Shown here in pieces: positions 18,008 to 28,349 of a stretch of DNA of 44,643 bases; positions within the stretch are counted from its first letter, which is position 1; every line of letters begins with the position of its first letter. Position numbers and translations under genes: made by a program. The notes below the pieces were generated by a model that had not been told where the DNA came from, ran no database searches, and was given only the letters and a program-made list of their open reading frames with translations. Source of the DNA: Gammaproteobacteria bacterium (lineage in GTDB: Bacteria > Pseudomonadota > Gammaproteobacteria > Eutrophobiales > Eutrophobiaceae); the NCBI GenBank assembly GCA_024278135.1, contig JAJRTU010000055.1, positions 1 through 44,643 on the forward strand, written 5' to 3'.

Positions 18008-20308
18008 CTAGAAAGAATTGCCGAAAGTAAACTGAAACTGTTGTACCCTGTCGCCGGGTTTATCGCCTATTGGCTTGGAAATGCTGACACTGACCAGACC
18101 AAAGGGTGATATCCAGATGCCACTCAGTCCCGCCGAATAACGCAATTCGCCAAAAGAAAAGTTCTCATCTTTGCCATAGACATTGCCCGCATCGAAGAAC
18201 CCTGCCATACGCACCTGATCAAATTCCTTGAGGAAAGGGACCGGGATAATGATTTCAGCACCAGCCACTATCTTGATATTACCACCAAGCGGTCGATTAA
18301 ATGAATCTCTGGGACCCAGGGTGTTTTCCTTATAACCCCGCACCGAGCGTGGACCACCGGCATAATAGTTCTCAAAGAAGGGAAGATCGTCCAGATTACC
18401 ATAACCGTCAGCATAGCCAAAATCACCCTTCATGGAGAAGATAAAATCACCAAATATCGGGCGGAAATACTGGGCTCGATAATTCAGCTTGTAAAACTGT
18501 AAAGAATCTCCGAAAAAGGGCACGGCTAATTCAGCGCTGACCCGGTGTAACACACCACTTTCGGGCAGAATGGTTTTGTTACGTGTGTCATAGGAAAAAG
18601 CGGCACTTAATCTGAAAATATCAAAAACATTACCGTTCTCGTCGATAAATTCCTGCACCTGTTTTGCGAAAAAACCATCCTCTGACAAACGGGTATTTTC
18701 GTAGTTCGCGGCGGTGCTGACGAAATTATATTCAGTAACAGGAATACCAAAACTGACTCCCCCGCCGTAAACCCTGCTGTCGAAAGCCGTTACATTGGAA
18801 TTAAAAGCCCGGGTTTCCTGATAATTAAGGTTAAAACCTCGACTGATACCATCGACGGTATAATAGGGATTCACGTAACCCAGGCCGAGTCGCCGATTGA
18901 CCTGGCTGTTGTTAAATGCAAACTGTATACGTTTGCCGCTGCCCAGAAAATTATCCTGGGTAATGCTGGTTTGCAGAATTATCCCCTGTGTCTGTGAAAA
19001 ACCGATACCGGCAAGAAAATTGCCAAAGGGTTTTTCTTCGACCGTATACTCGACATCCACCTGATCGGCAGAGTTCGGCACTGCCGGTGTTTCCACATTC
19101 ACTTCCTTGAAATAACCCAGGCGTTGCATACGAATTTTGCCGCGCTCGACCATCGGTGTGGAAATCCAGCCGCCTTCCTGTTGGCGCACTTCACGGCGTA
19201 TGACTTCGTCACGTGTGCGGGTATTGCCGGTAAAATTAATACGCCTGACATAAACACGTTTGCCCGGATCAACAAAAAAAGTGATGGCGACCGTCTTATC
19301 TTCATCATTGATATCCGGAATCGAATTAACATTGGCAAAAGCATAACCTTCCGCTCCCAGTCGATCCGTCAGCCAGGTGCTGCTGTTGGTGACATCCTTG
19401 CGGGAAAACAGACTGCCTTCCCTGACACTGATGTAATTAAACAGCATTTCTTCAGGTAAAATAAGCTCGCCTGCCAGCTTGACGCCGGAAATGGTGTACT
19501 GATCACCTTCGGTGATATTTATGGTGATGTAAATATCCTTTTTATCGGGTGTGATGGAGACCTGCGTGGAGTCGATATTAAAATTGACATAACCATTATC
19601 CAGATAGAAAGAACGTAAAGTTTCAAGATCAGCTGATAGTTTTTGCCTGGAATATTGATCTGTCTTGGTAAAAAATGACAACAAGGTTTTCGAGGTCAAC
19701 TCAAAAGACTTTAACAGCTTTTTCTCCTTGAAAGTCTTGTTGCCGATAATATTGATTTGCTTGATTCTGGCTGCCTTTCCTTCTGACACATTAATGGAGA
19801 CAGCAACACGGTTGTTATCCAGCGACTTCACCGTGGATTTGATTCTGACGCCGTACTTGCCGGCGGAGAAGTATTGCCGTCGAAGCTCCCGTTCAAGTTG
19901 ATCCAGTTGTGACTGGTCAAATACCCGGCCTTCTGCAAAACCGACTTCTTTTAAGCCGTCCAGCAGGTCTTCTGTCTTGATATCCTTATTCCCTTCTATC
20001 TGGATACTGCCAATAGCCGGCCTCTCCTTGACCAGAACGACGAGTATATTACCATCACGCTCCAGCCTGACATCATCAAAAAAACCGGTTTTAAACAGTG
20101 AACGTACGGCCTCAACCGAGATATGATCATTGAACGTATCCCCCACCTCAATGGGCATATAATTGAACACCGTACCGGGGGTCAGACGCTGTAATCCCTC
20201 CACTCTTATATCCTGAATCACAAATTCCTGCACTGCCTGTGCCGTTGAGCAGAAGACTGTCAGTAACAAAATATAAAGCGATCTATAAAGAAACTTTTGT
20301 ATCTTCAT
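18008..20308 (-). CDS. bamA: outer membrane protein assembly factor BamA
   Basis: A 766-residue Omp85 protein that inserts beta-barrels into the outer membrane. A signal peptide (about 1-26, ending TAQA) is followed by five POTRA domains (first: FVIQDIRVEGLQRLTPGTVF) and a 16-strand barrel. The barrel contains the conserved VRGY (GGPRSVRGYKENTLGPRD) of loop 6. The last residue is Phe, as is typical of outer-membrane barrels. Length is close to the E. coli 810. It lies 54 bases downstream of rseP. Confidence 0.97.
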   Translation of the reverse strand: MKIQKFLYRSLYILLLTVFCSTAQAVQEFVIQDIRVEGLQRLTPGTVFNYMPIEVGDTFNDHISVEAVRSLFKTGFFDDVRLERDGNILVVLVKERPAIGSIQIEGNKDIKTEDLLDGLKEVGFAEGRVFDQSQLDQLERELRRQYFSAGKYGVRIKSTVKSLDNNRVAVSINVSEGKAARIKQINIIGNKTFKEKKLLKSFELTSKTLLSFFTKTDQYSRQKLSADLETLRSFYLDNGYVNFNIDSTQVSITPDKKDIYITINITEGDQYTISGVKLAGELILPEEMLFNYISVREGSLFSRKDVTNSSTWLTDRLGAEGYAFANVNSIPDINDEDKTVAITFFVDPGKRVYVRRINFTGNTRTRDEVIRREVRQQEGGWISTPMVERGKIRMQRLGYFKEVNVETPAVPNSADQVDVEYTVEEKPFGNFLAGIGFSQTQGIILQTSITQDNFLGSGKRIQFAFNNSQVNRRLGLGYVNPYYTVDGISRGFNLNYQETRAFNSNVTAFDSRVYGGGVSFGIPVTEYNFVSTAANYENTRLSEDGFFAKQVQEFIDENGNVFDIFRLSAAFSYDTRNKTILPESGVLHRVSAELAVPFFGDSLQFYKLNYRAQYFRPIFGDFIFSMKGDFGYADGYGNLDDLPFFENYYAGGPRSVRGYKENTLGPRDSFNRPLGGNIKIVAGAEIIIPVPFLKEFDQVRMAGFFDAGNVYGKDENFSFGELRYSAGLSGIWISPFGLVSVSISKPIGDKPGDRVQQFQFTFGNSF

Positions 20309-20362
20309 GTATTTTTTAGTTTTTATTATTACAAAATATCATTCGACGATAAACGACAGTAA

Positions 20363-21730
20363 TCAACCCATCAGCCGCAGGATATCATTATAAAGCGCTA
20401 TGCTCATCAAGCCGAGCAATACTATCAATCCCAACTGTTGTCCGGCTATTTGAAAGGATTCGCTGGGTGGGCTCCCCTTTACCGCCTCAATAAGGTAATA
20501 CAACAGATGCCCCCCATCCAGTATGGGAACCGGCAGCAGGTTCAATACCCCCAGGCTGACACTGATTATTGCCATAAAGCCAAGAAAAGCGGCTATTCCG
20601 AGACTCGCTGTTTTACCTGCATATTGTGCAATACTGACCGGCCCACTCAAGTTTTTTACAGATGCTTCACCTGTAATCATTTTGCCAAGAATACGCAGCG
20701 TCATCATAGACATCTCTCCCGTCTTTTGCACTGCTTTAATCAGGGCAGGAAATAATGTGTAGGATTCCACTGCCAGATAAGAAGTATCGTTCAGGTAGCT
20801 TCTTTCGACACCGGCCCCTATCCTGCCGACCGTGGTTTCGCCTTCCATAACAGCAGCAGGGATGATGGACAAGGTCAGGGATCGACCGTCGCGAAGCAAG
20901 TCCACTCGCAAGACCTGTTGCGGATGCGCGCGTATGACCTGTACCCACTCCGGCCAGTCCTTGATCGCCTGGTCATTGACACGGACAATCTCGTCACCCG
21001 CCTGCAGACCAGCTTCCTCGGCCGCACCACCCGGTATAATTTCGCCGATGACGGCGGGAACAATCGGTCTCATCGGATGTAAGCCTATCGCCTTGAACAG
21101 TTGCCCCGAGGCCATCTCATCTATCGATATACGTGCCAGATCCAGTGCCACCTGTCGCTCACTGTATTGGCCGGAGCGGACAATAAAAATAACTTGACGA
21201 GCATTGACTACATTGGTGACAGTGGCGTCAATAACGGCCGACCAGGTAGGTGTCTTTTGCCCGTCTACACTCAATATTTCATCTCCACGCCGGAAGCCGG
21301 ATTCAGCTGCAATAGACGCCACATCAATGTCCCCTATAAGGGGTTTGAAATCATCGACACCCACTACATACATGGCCCAGTAAGCGACGATGGCAAAGAT
21401 GAAATTGAACAAAGGCCCTGCCACCACGATCATAATGCGCTGTTTCAGTGGTTTATTGTTAAAAGCCCGGTGTTTTTCCCGTTCCTCGACTGTGCCTTCC
21501 CTCTCGTCCAGCATCTTGACATAACCGCCGAGCGGCAGCGACGCTATAACAAACTCACTGTTATCTTCACCAAAGTGCCGTTTCCACAGGGGGCGGCCGA
21601 AGCCCACAGAGAAACGCAATATTTTCACATTACATAAACGCGCCACCCAGAAATGACCAAACTCATGAAAGGTAATCAAAATACCCAGTACAACAATGAA
21701 GGCCAGCATGGATTGCAGAACGTCTATCAT
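20363..21730 (-). CDS. rseP: RIP metalloprotease RseP
   Basis: A 455-residue site-2 intramembrane protease that cleaves anti-sigma-E in the envelope stress response. The zinc motif HEFGH is at residues 22-26 in the first helix, and the third ligand lies in NLLPVPILDGGH near the C-terminus. Two PDZ domains are visible (IAAESGFRRGDEILSVDG and AAEEAGLQAGDEIVRVND). I use ATG 21730 (MIDVLQSML), since upstream residues are not family-like. Lying beside bamA and skp, it fits sigma-E control of envelope assembly. Confidence 0.96.
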   Translation of the reverse strand: MIDVLQSMLAFIVVLGILITFHEFGHFWVARLCNVKILRFSVGFGRPLWKRHFGEDNSEFVIASLPLGGYVKMLDEREGTVEEREKHRAFNNKPLKQRIMIVVAGPLFNFIFAIVAYWAMYVVGVDDFKPLIGDIDVASIAAESGFRRGDEILSVDGQKTPTWSAVIDATVTNVVNARQVIFIVRSGQYSERQVALDLARISIDEMASGQLFKAIGLHPMRPIVPAVIGEIIPGGAAEEAGLQAGDEIVRVNDQAIKDWPEWVQVIRAHPQQVLRVDLLRDGRSLTLSIIPAAVMEGETTVGRIGAGVERSYLNDTSYLAVESYTLFPALIKAVQKTGEMSMMTLRILGKMITGEASVKNLSGPVSIAQYAGKTASLGIAAFLGFMAIISVSLGVLNLLPVPILDGGHLLYYLIEAVKGSPPSESFQIAGQQLGLIVLLGLMSIALYNDILRLMG

Positions 21731-21873
21731 GTGCTTTTCCGCAATGGGGCGCCGCCTGGATGTTGACAAGGAGACAAAATCCTCATCCAGCGGGTAAATT
21801 CGAATATAGGCAATAAATTCATCGTTATCATCCTTTCAAGCTATATTTTATAACTTCCCTGTAGACCCCGGAA

Positions 21874-23055
21874 TCACGCTGTCAGTTCCTGTACAGTCGT
21901 CATGGCGTAGTCCCGGGTGTGACGATCTGCAGCCAGCACATTTTCCAATGAGCTCGCCTCCACTACCGGAATATTCGTCAGGGCCAATTCCACTATCTTT
22001 GCAATATCGGTAAATCGCAGTCGGCCGGCCAGAAACTCCTCCACAGCAATTTCGTTGGCCGCATTGAGAATGGCCGTCGCTGTCCCCCCTTTTTGCATCG
22101 CCTCGCCGGCAAGCCGCAAACAGGGAAAACGCTCCAGATCCGGCATCTCAAAATCCAGCCGCGCAATGTCAAACAGATCCAGCGGAGCCACACCGGACTG
22201 AATACGTTTCGGCCAGGCCAGACCGTGGGCAATCGGCGTCCGCATATCCGGGTTGCCCAGCTGTGCCAGCACCGAGCCATCCGCATATTCCACCAGAGAA
22301 TGAATCACACTTTGAGGATGCAAAACCACCTGAATGTACTCCGGTGTAGTATTAAACAGCCAACAAGCCTCTATCAATTCCAGGCCCTTGTTCATCATGC
22401 TGGCTGAATCAACTGAAATCTTTCTCCCCATCACCCAGTTGGGATGGGCACAGGCTTGCTCCGGCGTGACCTGCTCCAGTTCCTTGAGTGACCTGGTTCT
22501 GAAGGGGCCACCGGATGCAGTGAGAAGAATACGTTCAACACCGGCACCGGCCAGACCGTCAGCAACATTGCCCGGCATACATTGAAAAATAGCATTATGC
22601 TCGCTGTCTATGGGCAACAGTTCGGCACCTGAATCATGTATGGCATCCATGAAAATCCGACCTGACAGCACCAGGGCTTCCTTGTTCGCCAGCAACACCC
22701 GTTTGCCTGCCTTTGCGGCAGCCAGTGTAGGCAACAGTCCCGCCGCACCCACGATGGCAGCCATCACATAGGCAGTCTCGGCAAGGCCGGCCACCTGCTG
22801 CAGGCCATCCTGTCCGCTCAGCACGTTCACCTGCGCTGCTGAAGATTTCAGCTGAACACGCAGTTGCTCGGCACTGTCGGCATCCGCCATCACGGCATAC
22901 GCCGGTTGCCAGCGTTTGCATTGCTGTACCATTCGCTCAAGGTTGCGGTTGGCCGTCAGGGCAACAACCTTGTACTTATCAGCGTGCCGGGAAATAACAT
23001 CCAGCGTGCTCACACCAATGCTGCCGGTGGACCCGAGTATGGTGATACCGATCAT
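21874..23055 (-). CDS. dxr: 1-deoxy-D-xylulose-5-phosphate reductoisomerase
   Basis: A 393-residue NADPH enzyme of the MEP isoprenoid pathway. The N-terminus [14 protein letters not shown] is the nucleotide-binding loop. The metal and substrate sites appear as [22 protein letters not shown] and [20 protein letters not shown] 23055 overlaps the cdsA stop as ATGA and has GGGA nine bases upstream, so it is preferred over GTG 23070. Confidence 0.97.
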   Translation of the reverse strand: MIGITILGSTGSIGVSTLDVISRHADKYKVVALTANRNLERMVQQCKRWQPAYAVMADADSAEQLRVQLKSSAAQVNVLSGQDGLQQVAGLAETAYVMAAIVGAAGLLPTLAAAKAGKRVLLANKEALVLSGRIFMDAIHDSGAELLPIDSEHNAIFQCMPGNVADGLAGAGVERILLTASGGPFRTRSLKELEQVTPEQACAHPNWVMGRKISVDSASMMNKGLELIEACWLFNTTPEYIQVVLHPQSVIHSLVEYADGSVLAQLGNPDMRTPIAHGLAWPKRIQSGVAPLDLFDIARLDFEMPDLERFPCLRLAGEAMQKGGTATAILNAANEIAVEEFLAGRLRFTDIAKIVELALTNIPVVEASSLENVLAADRHTRDYAMTTVQELTA

Positions 23056-23876
23056 GTGAGCTTTTCCCACAACCAGATTGTCCCCAGAAACACGGGCAAA
23101 GCAGCGGTAAGACTGTCGATACGATCCAGCACGCCACCATGTCCGGGTAATAATGACCCGCTGTCCTTTACACTGGCTATCCGCTTCATCAAGCTTTCCA
23201 GCAGGTCACCCAGAATCGATGCCAGCACGGTAATCAGACATATCCCGGTAAATATCAATAAATCACTCCCCTGTATTTGTCGATAAGAAGCATATATCAA
23301 AGCCATCACACCAGAGGCTGCCAGCGCACCATATAGGCCTTCCCAGCTCTTGCCCGGGCTAACCCGACTGGCAAGTTTGTTTTTGCCCCAGCGGCGTCCG
23401 CAGAAAAAAGCGGCAATATCAGCGCTCCAGATCAATACCAGTAAAAATAAGACTAAAATCGCACCATCCGGTTCATCAGAGTGCAACACTATCAAACTTA
23501 GCCATGGCGGTACCAGCACCAATATACCGATCACCGCTGCCGGAAGCGGCAGCTTGAAGCTGTTTGCTGTCTGTTTTTGATAAGCTAACACCAATCCGAT
23601 GGCAACAGCCCACCAGAATAATGACAGCGTAATCAGCCATAGTGACAACTGACTGAAACGGAATACAAAAAATACCGCCAGCAAGAAAATTATCAGGAGT
23701 GTATAAGCGACCCGCGCCGGACGCGACCCAAAGCCGGCAATCTCCGCCCATTCCCATGCTGCCAGAGCGATAACCACCGCCATCAGCAGCGCAAACCAGG
23801 TTGTATCCAGATAAAGTACGCTGAATACGAAAACCGGAACCAGAACAAGCGCTGTAATAATACGCTGCTTAAGCAC
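23052..23876 (-). CDS. cdsA: phosphatidate cytidylyltransferase
   Basis: A 274-residue polytopic membrane enzyme making CDP-diacylglycerol from CTP and phosphatidate. About seven or eight hydrophobic helices precede the signature [13 protein letters not shown]...[11 protein letters not shown], which holds the catalytic acidic residues. The GTG start at 23876 overlaps the uppS stop by eight bases. Order uppS-cdsA-dxr is the normal one. Confidence 0.96.
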   Translation of the reverse strand: MLKQRIITALVLVPVFVFSVLYLDTTWFALLMAVVIALAAWEWAEIAGFGSRPARVAYTLLIIFLLAVFFVFRFSQLSLWLITLSLFWWAVAIGLVLAYQKQTANSFKLPLPAAVIGILVLVPPWLSLIVLHSDEPDGAILVLFLLVLIWSADIAAFFCGRRWGKNKLASRVSPGKSWEGLYGALAASGVMALIYASYRQIQGSDLLIFTGICLITVLASILGDLLESLMKRIASVKDSGSLLPGHGGVLDRIDSLTAALPVFLGTIWLWEKLT

Positions 23877-24615
23877 GTCCGGCTCGCTTCAGCTGTGCGG
23901 AAGTCCTGCCGAATCGGCGTTGCCTGCCTTCAAACCAGTCACAAGCCTCGGCAAGTTTCTCCGGTGAGAAGTCCGGCCAATACACATCGGTAAAATACAT
24001 CTCCGTATAGGCCAGTTGCCAGAGCAGATAATTACTAATCCGTTGATCACCGCCGGTACGAATAAACAAATCCGGTTCCGGCAAATCGGCCAGCGCCAGA
24101 TTCTCCCGAATCATCTCTTCATCCACCTGATCAACATCTATCTCACCCCTGCTGATTCGAGCCAGCAAGGTTTTGAAAGCCACGGTAATATCCCATCGAC
24201 CGCCATAATTAGCCGCAATACGTAAATTCAATCCGGTATTGCCACCGGTAAGACTTCTGGCAGATTCAATTGAATCCTGCAGTTTGTGCGGGAAGCGGGA
24301 AAGATCACCAATGAACTGGATATTCACCTGGTGGCGGTGGAGCTCGTCGACCTGCTCGTTTAATGCCGTGATAAACAGTTCCATCAACAGGCCCACTTCT
24401 CGTCTTGGCCTGCGCCAGTTCTCACTGCTGAAGGCATAGACGGTCAGGGCCATTATTGATTCCGCAACACAGAATTCAACAATTTTTCTCAACGTCTTTA
24501 TTCCAGCCTTATGGCCGGCGGCCCGAGGTAGTCCACGTCTGTTCGCCCAACGACCGTTGCCGTCCATAATTATGGCAATGTGGCGTGGTTTGTTCTTTGG
24601 GCTCTCCTGTTCCAT
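23869..24615 (-). CDS. uppS: undecaprenyl diphosphate synthase
   Basis: A 248-residue cis-prenyltransferase that makes the C55 carrier lipid for peptidoglycan and O-antigen. The motif IIMDGNGRWANRRG (catalytic Asp18) and the downstream RTGGDQRISNYLLWQLAYTE are diagnostic. The TEMYFTDVYWPDF segment is complete. The gene is 97 bases downstream of frr and overlaps cdsA. Confidence 0.97.
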   Translation of the reverse strand: MEQESPKNKPRHIAIIMDGNGRWANRRGLPRAAGHKAGIKTLRKIVEFCVAESIMALTVYAFSSENWRRPRREVGLLMELFITALNEQVDELHRHQVNIQFIGDLSRFPHKLQDSIESARSLTGGNTGLNLRIAANYGGRWDITVAFKTLLARISRGEIDVDQVDEEMIRENLALADLPEPDLFIRTGGDQRISNYLLWQLAYTEMYFTDVYWPDFSPEKLAEACDWFEGRQRRFGRTSAQLKRAGRA

Positions 24616-24712
24616 TATTCGACTGAGAACAGGTAAGACTTCATTTGTCTGAAAATCGGAAGTTCGGGTTTTATGAAAAGCAAATTCGTCATTATTTGAT
24701 ATTCGAATGACG

Positions 24713-25270
24713 CTAAATTTCCATCAGCTCCTTTTCTTTTACTTCCAGCATCTTTTCGATTTCCACGATATGTGCGTCTGTCAGCTTCTGCACTTCGGCC
24801 TCAGCCCGTCTCTCATCATCTTCGGTAATCGTTTTGTCTTTTACCAGAGGTTTGAGATGCGAATTGGCATCACGGCGGATATTTCGTACGGAAATACGGG
24901 CCTTTTCCGCTTCATGCCGTACCACCTTCGTCAACTCTTTACGGCGTTCCTCGGTTAGCGGGGGCAAGGGAACACGAATGACTTCGCCTGCTGTCACCGG
25001 GTTCAGGCCCAAATCGGAATTGCGTATCGCCTTTTCAATATCAGGCACCATATTCTTGTCCCAGGCGGTGATACCCAGTGTGCGGGCATCTACAACATTC
25101 ACATTGGCAGCCTGATTGATGGGAACCTCATTGCCGTAGTAGCTCACCATGACATGTTCAAGTAAAACCGGATGCGCCCGACCTGTACGGATTTTCGACA
25201 ATTCATTTCCGAATGCATCCAGGCTCTTTTTCATTCGTTGCTGCGCGTCGTCAATGATATCTTCAGTCAT
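24713..25270 (-). CDS. frr: ribosome recycling factor
   Basis: A 185-residue protein (the standard length) that, with EF-G, splits ribosomes after termination. [21 protein letters not shown] and the proline-rich [17 protein letters not shown] hinge are typical. The ATG shares one base with the pyrH stop (TGATG), indicating coupled translation. Confidence 0.98.
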   Translation of the reverse strand: MTEDIIDDAQQRMKKSLDAFGNELSKIRTGRAHPVLLEHVMVSYYGNEVPINQAANVNVVDARTLGITAWDKNMVPDIEKAIRNSDLGLNPVTAGEVIRVPLPPLTEERRKELTKVVRHEAEKARISVRNIRRDANSHLKPLVKDKTITEDDERRAEAEVQKLTDAHIVEIEKMLEVKEKELMEI

Positions 25271-26016
25271 CAGAGTTCACCTGCTTTTTGGGTTACCAGG
25301 GTACCTTCATGCCGGCCCTTTACTGCCCGCATCAAGGCACCCTTATTCATCATATCCAGAACTCTCAGCGGCATATTGTTCTCGCGGCATAAAACCACGG
25401 CTGTGGTATCCATCACACCGAGTTTCGCTTCAATCACTTCATCGTAACTCAGGCTATCATAACGCGTTGCCGTCTTATCCAGTACCGGATCGGCGGTATA
25501 TACCCCGTCCACCTTGGTCGCCTTGATAAGCAAATCCGCATTAATTTCCACAGCACGTAAACTGGCAGCCGAATCAGTAGTGAAAAACGGATTGCCGGTA
25601 CCCGCCGCAAAAATCACGACACGGCGCTTTTCCAGATGCCGGATAGCACGACGACGAATGTAATCTTCACAGACTTCGTTAATCACGATAGCTGACATCA
25701 CACGTGCATGCATGCCCAGTTGCTCCAGTGCATCCTGCAATGCCAATGAATTCATCACAGTACCCAACATGCCCATATGATCGGCAGTAACACGATCAAT
25801 ACCTGCCGCCGCAAGACCTGATCCACGGAAGAAATTACCTGCTCCCAGCACGACAGCGATTTCCACACCCGCCGCCTCCAGCGCCTGAATCTCTGCCGCA
25901 ATCTGTTTAATTACGTTGGGATCGATACCAAAACTGCTCTTACCCATTAATGCCTCACCACTAAGTTTCAACAGGATGCGTTTGTATTTTAATTGCCCTG
26001 TAGTGGTGTCAGACAA
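25270..26016 (-). CDS. pyrH: uridylate kinase
   Basis: A 248-residue UMP kinase of the amino-acid-kinase fold, which makes UDP for pyrimidine synthesis. The N-terminal [14 protein letters not shown], the [10 protein letters not shown] loop and [11 protein letters not shown] are diagnostic. The start is TTG 26016, as no ATG fits upstream; its ribosome site is weak, so the first residues are uncertain. It lies 17 bases after tsf. Confidence 0.96.
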   Translation of the reverse strand: MSDTTTGQLKYKRILLKLSGEALMGKSSFGIDPNVIKQIAAEIQALEAAGVEIAVVLGAGNFFRGSGLAAAGIDRVTADHMGMLGTVMNSLALQDALEQLGMHARVMSAIVINEVCEDYIRRRAIRHLEKRRVVIFAAGTGNPFFTTDSAASLRAVEINADLLIKATKVDGVYTADPVLDKTATRYDSLSYDEVIEAKLGVMDTTAVVLCRENNMPLRVLDMMNKGALMRAVKGRHEGTLVTQKAGEL

Positions 26017-26033
26017 GAAGTTTACTCGCTGTC

Positions 26034-26927
26034 TTAATCATGTTTCTGGGAAGCTTCCGCCTGGGCCTTCACTTCTTCAGCAAAGTTCTCGATTTTTTTC
26101 TCGATACCTTCGCCCACTTCGTAGCATACGAAGCCATTGACTGAAGCATCTTTGCCGGACAATAACATTTCAACACTCTGCTCGGTATCTTTGATAAACG
26201 GCTGACCCAACAAAGTCACTTCTTTAAGAAATTTTTGCAATCGACCGGACACCATCTTTTCAATAATCGCTGCCGGCTTGCCACTTTCTTCTGCCTGTGC
26301 AACGAATATGGCCTTTTCCTTATCCAGAATCTGCTGCGATATATCAGCTTCAGACACACAAACCGGACGACTGGCGGCAACGTGCATGGCAATATCGCGG
26401 GCCAATTCCGCATCACCACCAGACAGGTCTACCAATACACCGATACGTCCTCCGTGAACATAAGCGCCAAAATGATCACCTTTCCCCTGCATGACAGTGA
26501 ATCGTCGCACGTTGATATTCTCACCTATCTTGCTTACCAGTTCCTGTCGTGCCTCTTCAATCTTCAAACCGTCCCCACTTATATTCAGAGCCAACAAGGC
26601 CTCCAGATCTGTCGGCTGTTCCTGCAACACCCGGGTGGTGACGGCATTGGCGAAGCCAAGAAAATTTTCATCCCTGGCAACGAAGTCAGTTTCACTGTTA
26701 ACCTCAACCATTGCGGCGACATTGTTTTCTCCCTGTTGAATAACAATTACACCCTCTGCTGCGATGCGTCCGGCCTTTTTTGCCGCCCTGGCCATACCGG
26801 ATTTGCGCATATTTTCGATCGCCGCCTCAATATCACCATTCGCCTCCTGCAACGCCTTCTTGCAATCCATCATACCGGCACCGGTACGTTCGCGGAGTTC
26901 TTTTACCATTGCTGCTGTTATTTGCAT
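26034..26927 (-). CDS. tsf: elongation factor Ts
   Basis: A 297-residue nucleotide exchange factor for EF-Tu. The UBA-like N-terminus ([22 protein letters not shown]) contains the conserved [22 protein letters not shown] in the core domain contacts EF-Tu. The gene follows rpsB after only 14 bases, the usual pairing. Confidence 0.98.
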   Translation of the reverse strand: MQITAAMVKELRERTGAGMMDCKKALQEANGDIEAAIENMRKSGMARAAKKAGRIAAEGVIVIQQGENNVAAMVEVNSETDFVARDENFLGFANAVTTRVLQEQPTDLEALLALNISGDGLKIEEARQELVSKIGENINVRRFTVMQGKGDHFGAYVHGGRIGVLVDLSGGDAELARDIAMHVAASRPVCVSEADISQQILDKEKAIFVAQAEESGKPAAIIEKMVSGRLQKFLKEVTLLGQPFIKDTEQSVEMLLSGKDASVNGFVCYEVGEGIEKKIENFAEEVKAQAEASQKHD

Positions 26928-26941
26928 TTCTCTACCCTTCT

Positions 26942-28117
26942 TTACTCAGCACTGTCTGCTTTAGCACTTTTATCTTCACTGCCGGTTTTCGCTTTGTCAT
27001 CAGATTCAGGAGCTGATTCTTCCTCGTCGCCGGCAGTCTTTTTCCTGGTGATCTTTTTCTTCGCAGCGACCTTTTTTCCGGCAGCCTTTTTCCTGACTAC
27101 CTTCTTCTCACCGGCGACTTCTGTCTTTTCCTCAACAATCTTATCGCCGGTCTCAGCAGATGCAACGGACTCTTCTTCAACTGCAGGTGCAGTTTCCACT
27201 TTCCCTGCATCCTTTTCCTCGACAGAGGCTGTCACTTTTTCTTCAATGGTTTGCGCCACGGCTTCAGGGCCGGCAACAGCTTGTTTTTCAGCCGCTCCTG
27301 CCATTTCCACCTTTTTGACCTTTTTCTTGCTCACCCGTTTCCTGGCCCTTGCAGGTTTCGCATCTACGATAGGAGCGCCCGATTCGTCCAGTTCGACAAA
27401 ATCATCAGCCTTCCCTTCACCACCCAAATGGGCAATGGTTTGACGTCCATCCAGAATCGCATCTGCCACGCCTTTCGCATACAGACGGATTGAGCGAATC
27501 GCGTCGTCATTGCCCGGGATAACATAATCCACACCCTGAGGACTGTTGTTGCTGTCGACGACGCCAATCACGGTAATCCCCAATATGATGGCTTCCTTGA
27601 TGGCGATATCTTCATAGCCCACGTCGATAACAAACATGGCATCCGGCAGTCCTGGCATATCCTTGATGCCCGACAGATTTGATTCCAGTTTTTCCAGCTC
27701 GCGTCGATAACGCAAGGCTTCCTTCTTGCTCATTCTGTCAATGCTGCCGTCAGCCTCCATCGCTTCCAGATCCTTGTAGCGCTTAATGGATTGTTTTACT
27801 GTCTTGAAATTGGTGAGCAAACCACCCAGCCAGCGTTTATTGACAAAGGGCATTTCACAGCGCAGTGCCTCTTCTTTCATTATCTGCTGTGCTGCACGCT
27901 TGGTACCCACAAAGAGAATTTTCCCTTTGCGAGAGGCCAGCTTACCGATGAAATTCATTGCCTCGTTGTAAAGAGGCAGAGTATGTTCGAGATTGATGAT
28001 GTGAATTTTGTTACGATGGCCGAAAAGGTAAGGGGCCATATGCGGGTTCCAATAGCGGGTCTGATGCCCGAAATGAACGCCCGCCTCCAGCATTTCACGC
28101 ATGGTGACTGATGACAT
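26942..28117 (-). CDS. rpsB: 30S ribosomal protein S2 with long charged C-terminal extension
   Basis: A 391-residue S2, about 150 longer than E. coli S2 (241). Residues 1-240 are a normal S2 core ([58 protein letters not shown]). From about 245 the protein is low-complexity, with two basic blocks (255-269 and about 338-360, Lys/Arg/Ala-rich like histone H1 tails) separated and followed by Glu/Asp/Ser-rich stretches. The frame is open to a single stop, so this is a real extension rather than a frameshift. GGAG lies seven bases before the ATG. It heads the long minus-strand run. Confidence 0.95.
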   Translation of the reverse strand: MSSVTMREMLEAGVHFGHQTRYWNPHMAPYLFGHRNKIHIINLEHTLPLYNEAMNFIGKLASRKGKILFVGTKRAAQQIMKEEALRCEMPFVNKRWLGGLLTNFKTVKQSIKRYKDLEAMEADGSIDRMSKKEALRYRRELEKLESNLSGIKDMPGLPDAMFVIDVGYEDIAIKEAIILGITVIGVVDSNNSPQGVDYVIPGNDDAIRSIRLYAKGVADAILDGRQTIAHLGGEGKADDFVELDESGAPIVDAKPARARKRVSKKKVKKVEMAGAAEKQAVAGPEAVAQTIEEKVTASVEEKDAGKVETAPAVEEESVASAETGDKIVEEKTEVAGEKKVVRKKAAGKKVAAKKKITRKKTAGDEEESAPESDDKAKTGSEDKSAKADSAE

Positions 28118-28276
28118 GTAAGTTCTCCGTCAGGGTTAAGCCTCCGTACACCTCGCGCATTAACCGGAATCAGCCAGATCCCGGCACCCAAATACGCGGA
28201 TTTTGTGTACGTGTGTAGTTAATAATGACCGTTCGATGGTAATGTATCGGCGAGCCGTTTAGATTGTGCTTTACGC
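28118..28276 (-). promoter_or_regulatory. long 5' leader of rpsB-tsf
   Basis: About 160 bases lie between the predicted rpsB transcription start and its ATG, without a reading frame I can support. In E. coli the rpsB leader binds S2 to repress rpsB-tsf; a leader of this size fits the same kind of feedback, but I did not identify the specific fold. Confidence 0.4.
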
Positions 28277-28282
28277 GGGCGC

Positions 28283-28311
28283 TTTATACCATAGATGTTG
28301 CGCCACAACAA
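28283..28311 (-). promoter_or_regulatory. predicted sigma-70 promoter of rpsB
   Basis: On the minus strand, TTGTTG (28306-28311) and TATAAA (28283-28288) are separated by exactly 17 bases. The bases just after the -10 box are GCGCCCGCG, a GC-rich discriminator typical of stringently controlled ribosomal promoters. Confidence 0.55.
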
Positions 28312-28349
28312 ATCTTTCTTTAACAAATCAACGAATTATCAAATATATT

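Noticed and set aside
26235-27443. 402-residue plus-strand ORF opposite tsf and rpsB
   Set aside because: It mirrors the low-complexity Lys/Glu/Ala tail of S2, giving a Ser/Phe/Thr/Ala-rich product. It overlaps two certain genes.
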